DNA of 47,290 bases from Chloroflexota bacterium. GTDB lineage: Bacteria; Chloroflexota; Limnocylindria; Limnocylindrales; CSP1-4. The notes under the pieces were generated by a model. That model worked only from the letters and a program-made list of their open reading frames with translations. It made no database searches and had not been told where the DNA came from. The stretch lies in contig JAHBUZ010000028.1 of the NCBI GenBank assembly GCA_019637815.1, positions 1 to 47,290 on the forward strand, given 5' to 3'. Below are positions 1 to 7,148 of the stretch, in pieces (position 1 is the first letter of the stretch; the number at the start of each line of letters is the position of its first letter). Position numbers and translations under genes: made by a program.

Positions 1-1289
1 AACGGCCCATCCACCTCGCGACGCTCCTGGCCACGACCGACGAGATCGGCCCAGAAGTCGTCGAGGGGATGGGGCCAGCGCGCCAGGTGCACCGAGCCGC
101 GCAGTCGGTCGAGCGTCAGGTACCAGCCGCCGAGCTCCGCATCGGTCCGGAGCAGGACGCCGAAGGATGACGGCACGCCCGGGACCGCCGCTGCGCCCGG
201 GGCCGCCGCCATGCCCGGGGCCGCCGCTGCGCCACCCGAGACCCGGAACGTGAAGTCTGCGAGATACGGCGACGCGTCCACCACCGGCGCCACGATGCGC
301 TCCGCGCCGCCACCGACGGCCTCCAGCCGCACGCGGCCCTCGACGCCCTCGACCGCGCGCGAGAACGACGCCCGCACGGCCTCCGGCAGCGAGACGCGTG
401 GCGACCCATCCGCCGTCACGGTCACCCGTCGGGGCGCGGCGAAGTCGCCGCCCCAACACCAGCGTCCCTCGTCGCTCCGGTCGTGGATCCAGCCCCAGAA
501 GTCACGGCCCTGCCCATCCGCGCTCGGCGCGGACTTGGCGGCGTACCAGCGTCGCCCGCCGACCTGGTCCTGTGACGGCACCCGGAACGGGCCACGTGGC
601 CCATCCGCGACCCGCACGATGGTGCCGGCCTGCTCGGAGAACCGGGAATACACCAAGAACCAGCGACCGTCGAGCGGCCACAGCTCGGGGCACTCGGGGC
701 AGTACGTGTCGCCGGGCACGTAGAACGGCTCATCTTCCACCTGCCACGTCAGCAGGTCATCGGATGTCGCGAGCCAGATACAGCCGCGCCGCCACTTCGG
801 TCCGGTCGCCAGCCGTGCCGCGATGACCATCCAGTAGCGCCCCTCCTCCTCGTTCCAGAGGACGTACGGGTCGCGCCAGTCGACGGGCTCGCACGCGGCG
901 GGCGGCAGCAGCAGCGGGTTGCCGGGGTACTTCGTGAACGAGACGCCATCGGTGCTCGTCGCGAGACAGATGGTCTGCGGGTTCGGCGCGCCCACCTGGT
1001 GCCCGGTGTAGAACAGGTACCAGGTGCCGTCGCGCTCGATGACCGAGCCGGTCCACGCGCCATCGCCATCGACCTCACCCCGCTCACCGGGGCCCACGGC
1101 GGGCGGGTGCTCGGTCCAGGTGACCAGGTCGGTCGAGCTCGCGTGCTGCCACGTCGTGCGCACCCGGTGGGGGTAGTCGGTCGTCCCCGCCGGCGACGAC
1201 AGGAAGTAGAGATGCGTGACGCCATCGTGACGGAACGGGATCGCATCGCCGGACGGGACACCGGAGGCGACGCGGCGGAACAGGCTCAT
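1..1289 (-). CDS. Intracellular GH32-like glycosidase (fructosidase family), C-terminus cut by window edge
   Basis: Last gene seen in the leftward sugar operon; its ATG overlaps the upstream kinase stop as ATGA. The protein has the five-bladed propeller signatures of clan GH-J/GH32: WRDP at residues 138-141 (the RDP transition-state stabiliser) and YCPECPELW around 196-204, where Glu199 matches the acid/base of the EC motif. The usual WMNDPNG nucleophile box is replaced by SGDAIPF, with Asp15 as the likely nucleophile, so this is a divergent subgroup. There is no signal peptide, so it should act on substrate already imported by the neighbouring ABC transporter. A beta-sandwich domain starts near residue 300 and is interrupted by an Ala-Gly-Pro-rich stretch (about 189-240 in the window). 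Family assignment is good. The exact substrate (sucrose, short fructans or another fructoside) is inference. The stop codon lies beyond base 1. Confidence 0.85.
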   Translation of the reverse strand, partial: MSLFRRVASGVPSGDAIPFRHDGVTHLYFLSSPAGTTDYPHRVRTTWQHASSTDLVTWTEHPPAVGPGERGEVDGDGAWTGSVIERDGTWYLFYTGHQVGAPNPQTICLATSTDGVSFTKYPGNPLLLPPAACEPVDWRDPYVLWNEEEGRYWMVIAARLATGPKWRRGCIWLATSDDLLTWQVEDEPFYVPGDTYCPECPELWPLDGRWFLVYSRFSEQAGTIVRVADGPRGPFRVPSQDQVGGRRWYAAKSAPSADGQGRDFWGWIHDRSDEGRWCWGGDFAAPRRVTVTADGSPRVSLPEAVRASFSRAVEGVEGRVRLEAVGGGAERIVAPVVDASPYLADFTFRVSGGAAAAPGMAAAPGAAAVPGVPSSFGVLLRTDAELGGWYLTLDRLRGSVHLARWPHPLDDFWADLVGRGQERREVDGP

Positions 1290-2128
1290 GGTCGGGACAC
1301 CTCCAGGTGCAGGGCATCGAGATCGATGACCAGGTCGGCCCGGTCCCGCACGGCGGCGACCAGCCGGGCGTTGGGCTCGTCCACCCGCTCGACCCACGCC
1401 CGCGCGATATCGGGGGACTTGCCGAACTCGATGTGACGCGCCACGAGCCGCTCGCGGCGGATCGGATCGGGGACCTCGACGTACCAGACCTCGTCCAGCT
1501 CGGCGCGGACGGACCTCCACGGCTCCTGGTCCGCGAGGAGGTAGTTCCCCTCGGTGATGACCAGTCGTACGCCGGCATCGACACCGATGGCTGCGGCGAT
1601 CGGCTGCTCGAGGTCCCGCTCGAACCCGGGCGCGTAGACGGTGTGATCCGTCTCGGCCCGCAGGCGTCGCAGGAGCGCGAGATAGCCGTGACCATCGAAG
1701 GTGTCGATGGCGCCCTTGCGGTCGCGACGACCGAGTCGCTCGAGGCTCACGTCCGCGAGATGGAAGCCATCCATGGGCACCCGCGCGACCCACGAGCCGG
1801 CCGGGCCGTCACTCGCCGTGGAGCCGCCACTCGGCCCCGGACTCGCCGCACCGCCACTCCCTGCGGAGCCGCCACGTCCCACGGAGCCGTCACTTCCCTC
1901 AGGGCCGCCATCCCCCGCGGACCCGCCACTCCCCCTCGGACCACCACTCTCCGCCGGACCACCACTCCCCGTGGGCTCCAGCGCGGCCACGAGCGCCTCC
2001 GCCAGCGTCGACTTCCCCGCCCCCGGCGGACCGACGATGCCCAGGATCGCGCGTCCCTCTGCTGCGAGCGCACGCGCGCGCTCGGCGAGAGCCGTCAGGC
2101 CAGACCCGGATACCCCCGCCTCAGGCAC
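1286..2128 (-). CDS. P-loop sugar/nucleoside kinase (uridine kinase / phosphoribulokinase-like, FrcK-type)
   Basis: 280 aa if the GTG at 2128 is the start. It overlaps the end of the epimerase gene by 8 bases and its own stop overlaps the GH32 start by 4. Walker A GPPGAGKST lies at residues 33-41, followed by the VPMDGFHLAD segment typical of the uridine kinase/pantothenate kinase/phosphoribulokinase superfamily. A late helix of the type RRERLVARHIEFGKSP resembles the lid region of the nucleoside/nucleotide kinase family found next to sugar transporters (for example rhizobial FrcK). The context suggests phosphorylation of fructose or a related sugar, or of ribose. An odd feature is a Gly-Ser-Pro-rich insertion of about 60 residues directly after the P-loop helix (roughly residues 53-113), absent from usual family members of about 210-230 aa. 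The GTG start was chosen because no ATG occurs between it and the P-loop and translational coupling is plausible. Confidence 0.8.
   Translation of the reverse strand: MPEAGVSGSGLTALAERARALAAEGRAILGIVGPPGAGKSTLAEALVAALEPTGSGGPAESGGPRGSGGSAGDGGPEGSDGSVGRGGSAGSGGAASPGPSGGSTASDGPAGSWVARVPMDGFHLADVSLERLGRRDRKGAIDTFDGHGYLALLRRLRAETDHTVYAPGFERDLEQPIAAAIGVDAGVRLVITEGNYLLADQEPWRSVRAELDEVWYVEVPDPIRRERLVARHIEFGKSPDIARAWVERVDEPNARLVAAVRDRADLVIDLDALHLEVSRP
1795..1975 (-). repeat. Degenerate short repeats encoding a Gly-Ser-rich insert in the kinase
   Basis: About seven imperfect copies of a 24-27 base unit, read on the plus strand as variants of CCGCCACTCCC followed by a GGA-containing segment. They encode repeated GSGG-P/S motifs inside the kinase coding frame. 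The frame is kept throughout, so this is an in-frame low-complexity expansion rather than a frameshift. Confidence 0.65.
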
Positions 2129-2999
2129 GGGTCGCCGCGGTCTCCAGCTGCGTCGCGAGGAACCGACGCGCGTGCCCCGCCAGCGCTTCGCCGTCATCCC
2201 ACAGGTCGCGCCAGACCGCCAGGTCGGCCGAGAGCCCGGGTGCGACGACCGCGGACGAGAACGATTCGAACGTGATCGGCCCCCGGAAGTCGACATCCGC
2301 GAGGGCATGGAAGAACGCCCGGAAATCGAGATGACCCGAGCCCAGGAAGCCGCGATGGTTCTCGCCGATGTGGACATAGCCCAGCCGGTCGCGGGCCTCC
2401 CACACGGGTCGTACCAGGTCCTCCTCCTCGATGTTCATGTGATAGGTATCGAGATGGATGACCACGTTGTCCTCACCGATCGCATCGGCCAACCGGAGCG
2501 CGTCCCGCGTGGTGTTGACGACGTTGGTCTCGTAGCGATTGCAGATCTCCAGCCCGATGGGCAGCCCGTGTGCACCCGCCTCGCGCGCGAGGTCGCGGAG
2601 CACGGAGATCGCGTTCTGTCGACCACGCTCGGTCACAGGCGAAGGGTACTTGCCGAGCGCGCTGTACAGGGCGCCGGTGAGGATGCGACCACCGAGCCCC
2701 ACGGTCGCCGCCAGCGATTCCCGCAGCAGCGTCGCGCCGCGCTCCACCACCGCGAGGTCGTCGCTGGACACGTCCGCATCGAACGCGAGCCCACGCGAGC
2801 ACGCGACCTGGAGGCCCGCCGCCTCCAGCGCCGCGCGTGCCCGCGGCACATCGAGGTGGTCGAGATCGTGGAGCGACAGCTCCAGCAGGTCGTAGCCGCT
2901 CGACTTGGTGCGCTCGACCGCGAGATCCACCGACGCGGGCGCCGTGTCGCCGACCCACACGAGCGCGTGCACGCCGATGGGATTGGAGAGGCTGGTCAT
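2121..2999 (-). CDS. D-tagatose/D-allulose 3-epimerase family ketohexose epimerase
   Basis: 292-aa TIM-barrel sugar epimerase, the usual length for this family. The metal site of D-psicose (allulose) 3-epimerase is complete: Glu151 in LEICNRYETNVVNT, Asp184 in HLDTYHMNIEE, His210 in YVHIGEN and Glu245 in ITFESFS, each one residue from the numbering I recall for the Agrobacterium enzyme. The reaction is C3 epimerisation of free ketohexoses, for example D-allulose to D-fructose or D-tagatose to D-sorbose. ATG is preceded by GAGG about 8 bases upstream. It sits 16 bases after the nucleoside hydrolase gene and overlaps the kinase gene, so it is translated within the same operon. The true substrate is unknown, but this is one of the most specific calls in the window and points to a rare ketohexose as an intermediate. 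Confidence 0.9.
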   Translation of the reverse strand: MTSLSNPIGVHALVWVGDTAPASVDLAVERTKSSGYDLLELSLHDLDHLDVPRARAALEAAGLQVACSRGLAFDADVSSDDLAVVERGATLLRESLAATVGLGGRILTGALYSALGKYPSPVTERGRQNAISVLRDLAREAGAHGLPIGLEICNRYETNVVNTTRDALRLADAIGEDNVVIHLDTYHMNIEEEDLVRPVWEARDRLGYVHIGENHRGFLGSGHLDFRAFFHALADVDFRGPITFESFSSAVVAPGLSADLAVWRDLWDDGEALAGHARRFLATQLETAATRA

Positions 3000-3015
3000 C
3001 GCGGCGTCCTCGCGG

Positions 3016-4005
3016 TCACAGGGTCAGGATGGTCTCGAGCATCGAGCGGACGACCACCGGGCCATCGACATCGACACACGCGCGCAGGTTGGGCGGCGCA
3101 TCACGCACCGGGACGGTCTGGCCGATGGTCAGCTCGCCCCGCGTCTCGACGTCGACCGCCATCGCCTGCAGCTCCCCCACCGCCGGGTCGGCCGCGATGG
3201 CCACCGCGAGCGGGTCATAGAGCACGCAGCCGGAGTGGCCGGCCCACGCGAACATGGGTGTCTCGAGATACGTCGAGCAGATGTCCAGCAGCAGTGGCGC
3301 TACCCGCGACGCCCCCGGATCGATGCCGCGCAGCATCTCGTCGGTCAGCACCAGGCCCGTCGCCGGGTTGGTCACGTCCAGGCTGACCATCGTGAGGTCG
3401 ATGCCGGAGCGGAACACGAGACGTGCCGCCTCCGGATCGTTCCAGATGTTGCACTCCGCCACGGGCGTGATGTTGCCGCGGCCGTACGTGGCGTCCAGAC
3501 CGAGCGCGCCACCCATGAACACGATCGCCGCGATGAGTGACGCGATCCCCGGATCCCGCCCGAGCGCGGTCGCGAGGTTGGTGTGGCCACCGATGGCGAT
3601 GAGCGTCACCTCGCCCGGGTTCGCCCGCACGGTCCGGATGATGAGATCCGCAGCGTCCATGTCCACCGCCACGTCATCCAGCTCCGGCAGCGGGATGCGC
3701 CCCGGCCGACCGCGCGTCCCCGCGTACTGCGTGGCGAGGAGCGGTGGCAGCTCACCGGACAGCGGCACGGGCGAGCCGACCGCCACCGGGATGTCCGTGC
3801 GGCCAGCCGCTGCCAGCACGGCCCCCGCGCAGCGCGCGGCGAGGTCCGGCGGGCAGTTGCCGAACGTGGTCGTGACCGCCACCAGCTCCAGCGCCGGGTG
3901 CGCCAGCGCCAGCAGCAGCGCGATGGGGTCGTCCGCATCCGTGCCGGGGATGCCCACACCCGGGTCGGTATCGAGGAGCACCTTCCGGCGAGCGGTCCCA
4001 CTCAC
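3016..4005 (-). CDS. Nucleoside hydrolase (IunH family) with a His-to-Tyr change in the active-site loop
   Basis: 329 aa, normal length for inosine-uridine-preferring nucleoside hydrolases, which split the N-glycosidic bond of nucleosides into base and sugar. The Ca-binding start is DTDPGVGIPGTDADD (residues 12-26), with the short insertion seen in a subset of the family. ECNIWNDPEAARLVF matches the sugar-binding Asn/Asp block, and the last Ca ligand is the Asp of VLYDPLAVA. In classical group I enzymes the residue before that Asp is a His acting as proton donor. Here it is Tyr263, which predicts a changed leaving group or substrate. The GTG start at 4005 overlaps the stop of the ABC ATPase gene (GTGA). 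Being inside a fructose-type transporter/ketohexose epimerase operon is unusual and suggests that an N-glycoside is part of the substrate. Confidence 0.85.
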   Translation of the reverse strand: MSGTARRKVLLDTDPGVGIPGTDADDPIALLLALAHPALELVAVTTTFGNCPPDLAARCAGAVLAAAGRTDIPVAVGSPVPLSGELPPLLATQYAGTRGRPGRIPLPELDDVAVDMDAADLIIRTVRANPGEVTLIAIGGHTNLATALGRDPGIASLIAAIVFMGGALGLDATYGRGNITPVAECNIWNDPEAARLVFRSGIDLTMVSLDVTNPATGLVLTDEMLRGIDPGASRVAPLLLDICSTYLETPMFAWAGHSGCVLYDPLAVAIAADPAVGELQAMAVDVETRGELTIGQTVPVRDAPPNLRACVDVDGPVVVRSMLETILTL

Positions 4006-4883
4006 GAGGTGGCCCCGGATGGCGCCTCGTCCGATGGCACCACGCGCCCGTCCGCATCCAGCGTCGCGGCACCGGTCATGACCGCGATGGTCTGCTGCAT
4101 GGTGTGGGTGCGTGGCGAGACGACACCGGCACGTCGTCCGAGCCGCATGATCTGGATGCGATCCGCGTGCTCGAACACGTTCTGCATGTCATGGCTGATG
4201 AGGATGACCCCCAGGCCGCGGGCGCGGAGCTGGGTGACCATGTCCATGACGTGGCGCGATTCGCGGACGCCGAGCGCGGCGGTCGGCTCGTCGAGGATGA
4301 CCGCCTTGCTGCCGAACGCCACGGCCCGCGCGACCGCGACCGCCTGGCGCTGACCGCCGGACAGCGTCTCGACCGCCTGGGTGATGTCCTGGAGGGTGGT
4401 GATGCCCAGGTCCTGCACCTTCTCCCGCGCCTCGCGACGCATGGCGGGCACATCGAGCATCCGGAGCACGGAGCCCCGGAACCCGGGTCGCCGGATCTCC
4501 CGGCCCAGGAACAGGTTGGTGGCGATATCGAGCGCCGGTGACAGCGAGAGCTGCTGGTACACCGTCTCGATGCCCGCATCCCGCGCGTCCTGCGGTCGCC
4601 GGATGCGCACCTCCTGACCATCGACCTTGATGGTGCCGGTGTCGGGGATGACCGCGCCGGTGAGGCACTTGATGAACGTGGACTTGCCAGCGCCGTTGTC
4701 ACCGATGAGCGCCAGTACCTCGCCCGGATACAGGTCCAGGTCGACCCCATCGAGGGCGACCACCGCGCCATACGCCTTGGCGATACCCCGCGCTTCGATG
4801 AGCGGCGCGCGGCCACCCGCCGGCGTGGACGCGCCCGACGCAGCCGCCGATGCCATGGTCGTGGGGTCCGTCTGGAGGGTCAT
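4002..4883 (-). CDS. Sugar ABC transporter ATP-binding protein, single ABC domain (FrcA-like)
   Basis: 293-aa ATPase energising the permease encoded just upstream. Walker A GDNGAGKS is at 61-68, the signature LSGGQRQ at 174-180 and Walker B AVILDEP at 194-200, followed by an H-loop in LISHDM. It has one nucleotide-binding domain, as in FrcA-type fructose importers, rather than the fused double domain of RbsA/XylG; the active transporter would contain two copies. The ATG at 4883 overlaps the permease stop (ATGA), and its own stop overlaps the nucleoside hydrolase start. The first 25 residues are Ala/Thr/Pro rich and not part of the conserved domain. Confidence 0.9.
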   Translation of the reverse strand: MTLQTDPTTMASAAASGASTPAGGRAPLIEARGIAKAYGAVVALDGVDLDLYPGEVLALIGDNGAGKSTFIKCLTGAVIPDTGTIKVDGQEVRIRRPQDARDAGIETVYQQLSLSPALDIATNLFLGREIRRPGFRGSVLRMLDVPAMRREAREKVQDLGITTLQDITQAVETLSGGQRQAVAVARAVAFGSKAVILDEPTAALGVRESRHVMDMVTQLRARGLGVILISHDMQNVFEHADRIQIMRLGRRAGVVSPRTHTMQQTIAVMTGAATLDADGRVVPSDEAPSGATS

Positions 4884-5890
4884 GAGGCGCTCCGTCCCTT
4901 GCGGATCCACTGGTCGAGCGAGACCGCGAGCAGGATGAGCACGCCGATGGCGAGCGTCTGGTAGATGACGTCGACGCGCATCAGCGCCAGGCCGTTGCGG
5001 AACACGCCCACGATGAGGGCGCCCAGCAGCGTGCCCGCGAGCCGACCCCGGCCGCCGAACAGGCTGGTGCCGCCGATGACCACGGCCGTGATGGAGTCGA
5101 GGTTCGCGTCCACCGCGGAGTTGGGCGTCGCGGCGCCCACGCGCCCGATGAGCGCCCACGCGGCGAGGCCGCAGATGACGCCCGCCAGGACATACGCGCT
5201 GGTGAGCACGCGCCGGGTCCGGATGCCGGTGAGATGCGCCGCCGGCTCGTCATCGCCGGTGGCATAGATGTGACGACCCCACGCCGTCTGCGACAGCGCG
5301 AAGCCGACCACGAGGTAGACCAGCAGCACCAGCACGACACCCATCGTCAGCCGGAAGTCCCCGATCGCGAACGCGGTCGCGGTCCAGGTGAGGAACGGGT
5401 CGAGATCGGTGCCGGGCGTGGACCTGCCGCCGCTCAGGATGAGCGCGAGCGCCACGAAGATGTTGAGCGTGCCCAGGGTGGCGATGAAGGGTGGCAGTCG
5501 GATGCGCACCACGAGGAACGCGTTGAGCCCACCCGCGAGCCCGCCGAGCATGAGGCCGAGCAGCACCACGACGATGCCGTTCCAGCCCAGCGGACCACCG
5601 AAGGCACCCATCACGAGCGCGACGAGGATCATCATCGCGCCCACCGAGAGGTCGATCCCCGCGGTCAGGACGATGATCGTCTGACCGACGGCGAGCAGTG
5701 CGATGACCGCGACCTGCTGGAGGATGAGCGACAGGTTCGAGGGTTGCAGGAACCGGTCGCTGGCGAGGCCGAACACGGCGCTCGCCACGATGAGCACCAC
5801 CAGCGGGCTGATGGTGGGGCGACGATGCAGCAGCAGCTGGAGACGCTCGAGCGGCGTGCTGCCACGCCGCTCGAGGTGGGTCACGGTCAT
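4880..5890 (-). CDS. Sugar ABC transporter permease (FrcC/RbsC-like, BPD_transp_2)
   Basis: 336-aa integral membrane protein with 8-10 hydrophobic helices, belonging to the ribose/fructose/xylose branched-chain-type permease family. Typical motifs are TAGIDLSVGAMM, the NAFLVVRIRLPPFIATLGT segment and IGRVGAATPNSAVDANLDSI followed by VVIGGTSLFGGRG. It forms the channel, probably as a homodimer, for the sugar delivered by the binding protein. It lies 42 bases after the binding-protein gene and overlaps the ATPase gene by 4 bases, which is standard operon order. No strong Shine-Dalgarno is visible before the ATG at 5890. Confidence 0.9.
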   Translation of the reverse strand: MTVTHLERRGSTPLERLQLLLHRRPTISPLVVLIVASAVFGLASDRFLQPSNLSLILQQVAVIALLAVGQTIIVLTAGIDLSVGAMMILVALVMGAFGGPLGWNGIVVVLLGLMLGGLAGGLNAFLVVRIRLPPFIATLGTLNIFVALALILSGGRSTPGTDLDPFLTWTATAFAIGDFRLTMGVVLVLLVYLVVGFALSQTAWGRHIYATGDDEPAAHLTGIRTRRVLTSAYVLAGVICGLAAWALIGRVGAATPNSAVDANLDSITAVVIGGTSLFGGRGRLAGTLLGALIVGVFRNGLALMRVDVIYQTLAIGVLILLAVSLDQWIRKGRSAS

Positions 5891-5932
5891 CGCACGACCG
5901 TCACTGCGAGGTGCTGGAGGCGGAGGAGGTGC

Positions 5933-7024
5933 CTACCAGCAGAGCTCGGTCCCCTGGGTGGAGTCGATGGAGTCGAGACCCTCGACCGGCTGGTCGGTCA
6001 CGAGCGTGATGCCCGTGTTCCAGTAGTCGAGCCCCTCGGTGACGGGCGGGGTGGTCCCGTCGTTCACGAAGTCCACGGCAGCCTTGACGCCCTGGAAGCC
6101 CATCTGGAACGGGTACTGCTGGGCGACGGCGCCGAAGGTGCCCCTGGCGACCTCACCCACGCCCCGGCAGGAGCCATCGATGGAGGTGACGAGCGCCGTG
6201 GTGTTGCCGATGGCGTTGAGCGCCTGCACGGCACCCACGCCGGACGGCTCGTTGGCGCTGAACACGACGTTGATGTCCGGGTTGAGTGACAGGCAGTTCT
6301 CCATCACGGAGCGGCCGCCGTCCTCGGCACCGTCGGTGGCGCCGTTGCAGACGATCTCGTACGTGCCGCCCTGGCCGCCCGTGTAGGTGCCGGTCGCGGC
6401 CTCGTCACCGTTGCGCTGCGGGTCGGCGAGGTCGATGCCCATGCCCGTCAGGAAGCCCTGGTCGCGCTGGTAGTCGATGGTCACGATCTTGTCACCGAAC
6501 AGGTCGAGCAGCGCGATGGTCGCGTGACCACCCGCGAGCTGGGCCGCGGTCCACTGGCCGATCTTGGTGCCCGCCTCGAAGTTGTCCGAGGCGAACGTGG
6601 CGTCCACCAGGCTCAGCGGGTCCGTGGGCGTGTCGAGCGCGATGACCAGGAGGCCGGCCGCGCGTGCGGACGCGATGGCGTCGTTGACGGCGGGGCCGTT
6701 GTGGGCGATGAGGATCGCCTTGTCACCGCGCGAGATGGCGTTCTCGATGGCCTGGATCTGGCTGTCCGCGTCCGTCTGGTCACGGCCCGACGCGACCGTC
6801 ACGACCGCGCCGAACTCCGTGGCGGCGGCGTTCGCGCCATCCATCATGGAGGTCCAGAACGCGTTGCTGGGATCCTTGGTGATGAGCGTCACGCCGATGG
6901 GCTCACCCGCATCGGAGGACTGGGCGAGCACACCTGCCGCCGGCACCATCGCCGCGATCGCCAGGAGCCCGACCATGGCCGACCGTCGGCCGTGGGACAT
7001 ACCGAGACCGGGTCGCTGACCCAT
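5933..7024 (-). CDS. Periplasmic-type sugar-binding protein (FrcB/RbsB-like, Peripla_BP_4)
   Basis: 363 aa, first gene of the operon. A signal peptide (Arg-rich n-region followed by MVGLLAIAAMVPAAGVLAQ) ends at an AxA-like site near residue 35. The mature part has the type I periplasmic-binding-protein pattern: GVTLITKDPSNAFW at the start, then VIALDTPTDP and ATFASDNFEAGTKIGQW, which resemble rhizobial FrcB fructose-binding proteins more than RbsB. There is no lipobox Cys, so the anchoring mode is unclear. Two Cys pairs (IVCNG...ENCLS and SCRG...ELCW) could form disulfides. ATG 7024 is preceded by GAGGAGG at good spacing and by a strong promoter at 7107-7135. It likely sets the specificity of the whole pathway. 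Confidence 0.9.
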   Translation of the reverse strand: MGQRPGLGMSHGRRSAMVGLLAIAAMVPAAGVLAQSSDAGEPIGVTLITKDPSNAFWTSMMDGANAAATEFGAVVTVASGRDQTDADSQIQAIENAISRGDKAILIAHNGPAVNDAIASARAAGLLVIALDTPTDPLSLVDATFASDNFEAGTKIGQWTAAQLAGGHATIALLDLFGDKIVTIDYQRDQGFLTGMGIDLADPQRNGDEAATGTYTGGQGGTYEIVCNGATDGAEDGGRSVMENCLSLNPDINVVFSANEPSGVGAVQALNAIGNTTALVTSIDGSCRGVGEVARGTFGAVAQQYPFQMGFQGVKAAVDFVNDGTTPPVTEGLDYWNTGITLVTDQPVEGLDSIDSTQGTELCW

Positions 7025-7106
7025 CGTCTTCCTCCTCGTGTCGCGCCGCGTCCCCCCGGAGGTCACGGCGCCGCCAGGGCCCCGGGCTCGGGGCCGTCCA
7101 CTGCGG

Positions 7107-7135
7107 ACCGTAGCACTTATGACATCTTGCGTCAA
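7107..7135 (-). promoter_or_regulatory. Promoter of the sugar operon with overlapping dyad
   Basis: Read on the minus strand, TTGACG (7135-7130) and TACGGT (7112-7107) are separated by exactly 17 bases, and a TG one base before the -10 makes it an extended -10. The inverted repeat TGAC-N7-GTCA at 7120-7134 lies over the -35 and spacer, where a repressor would block polymerase. The nearest regulator is the divergent ROK gene, so this is the likely operator. This is a prediction from sequence only. Confidence 0.65.
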
Positions 7136-7148
7136 TACTTCTAGCGTG

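Noticed and set aside
4884..5159. Extended N-terminus of the ABC ATPase into the permease gene
   Set aside because: The extra 92 codons are Arg/Gly/His-rich shadow sequence; ATG 4883 overlaps the permease stop in the usual ATGA form.
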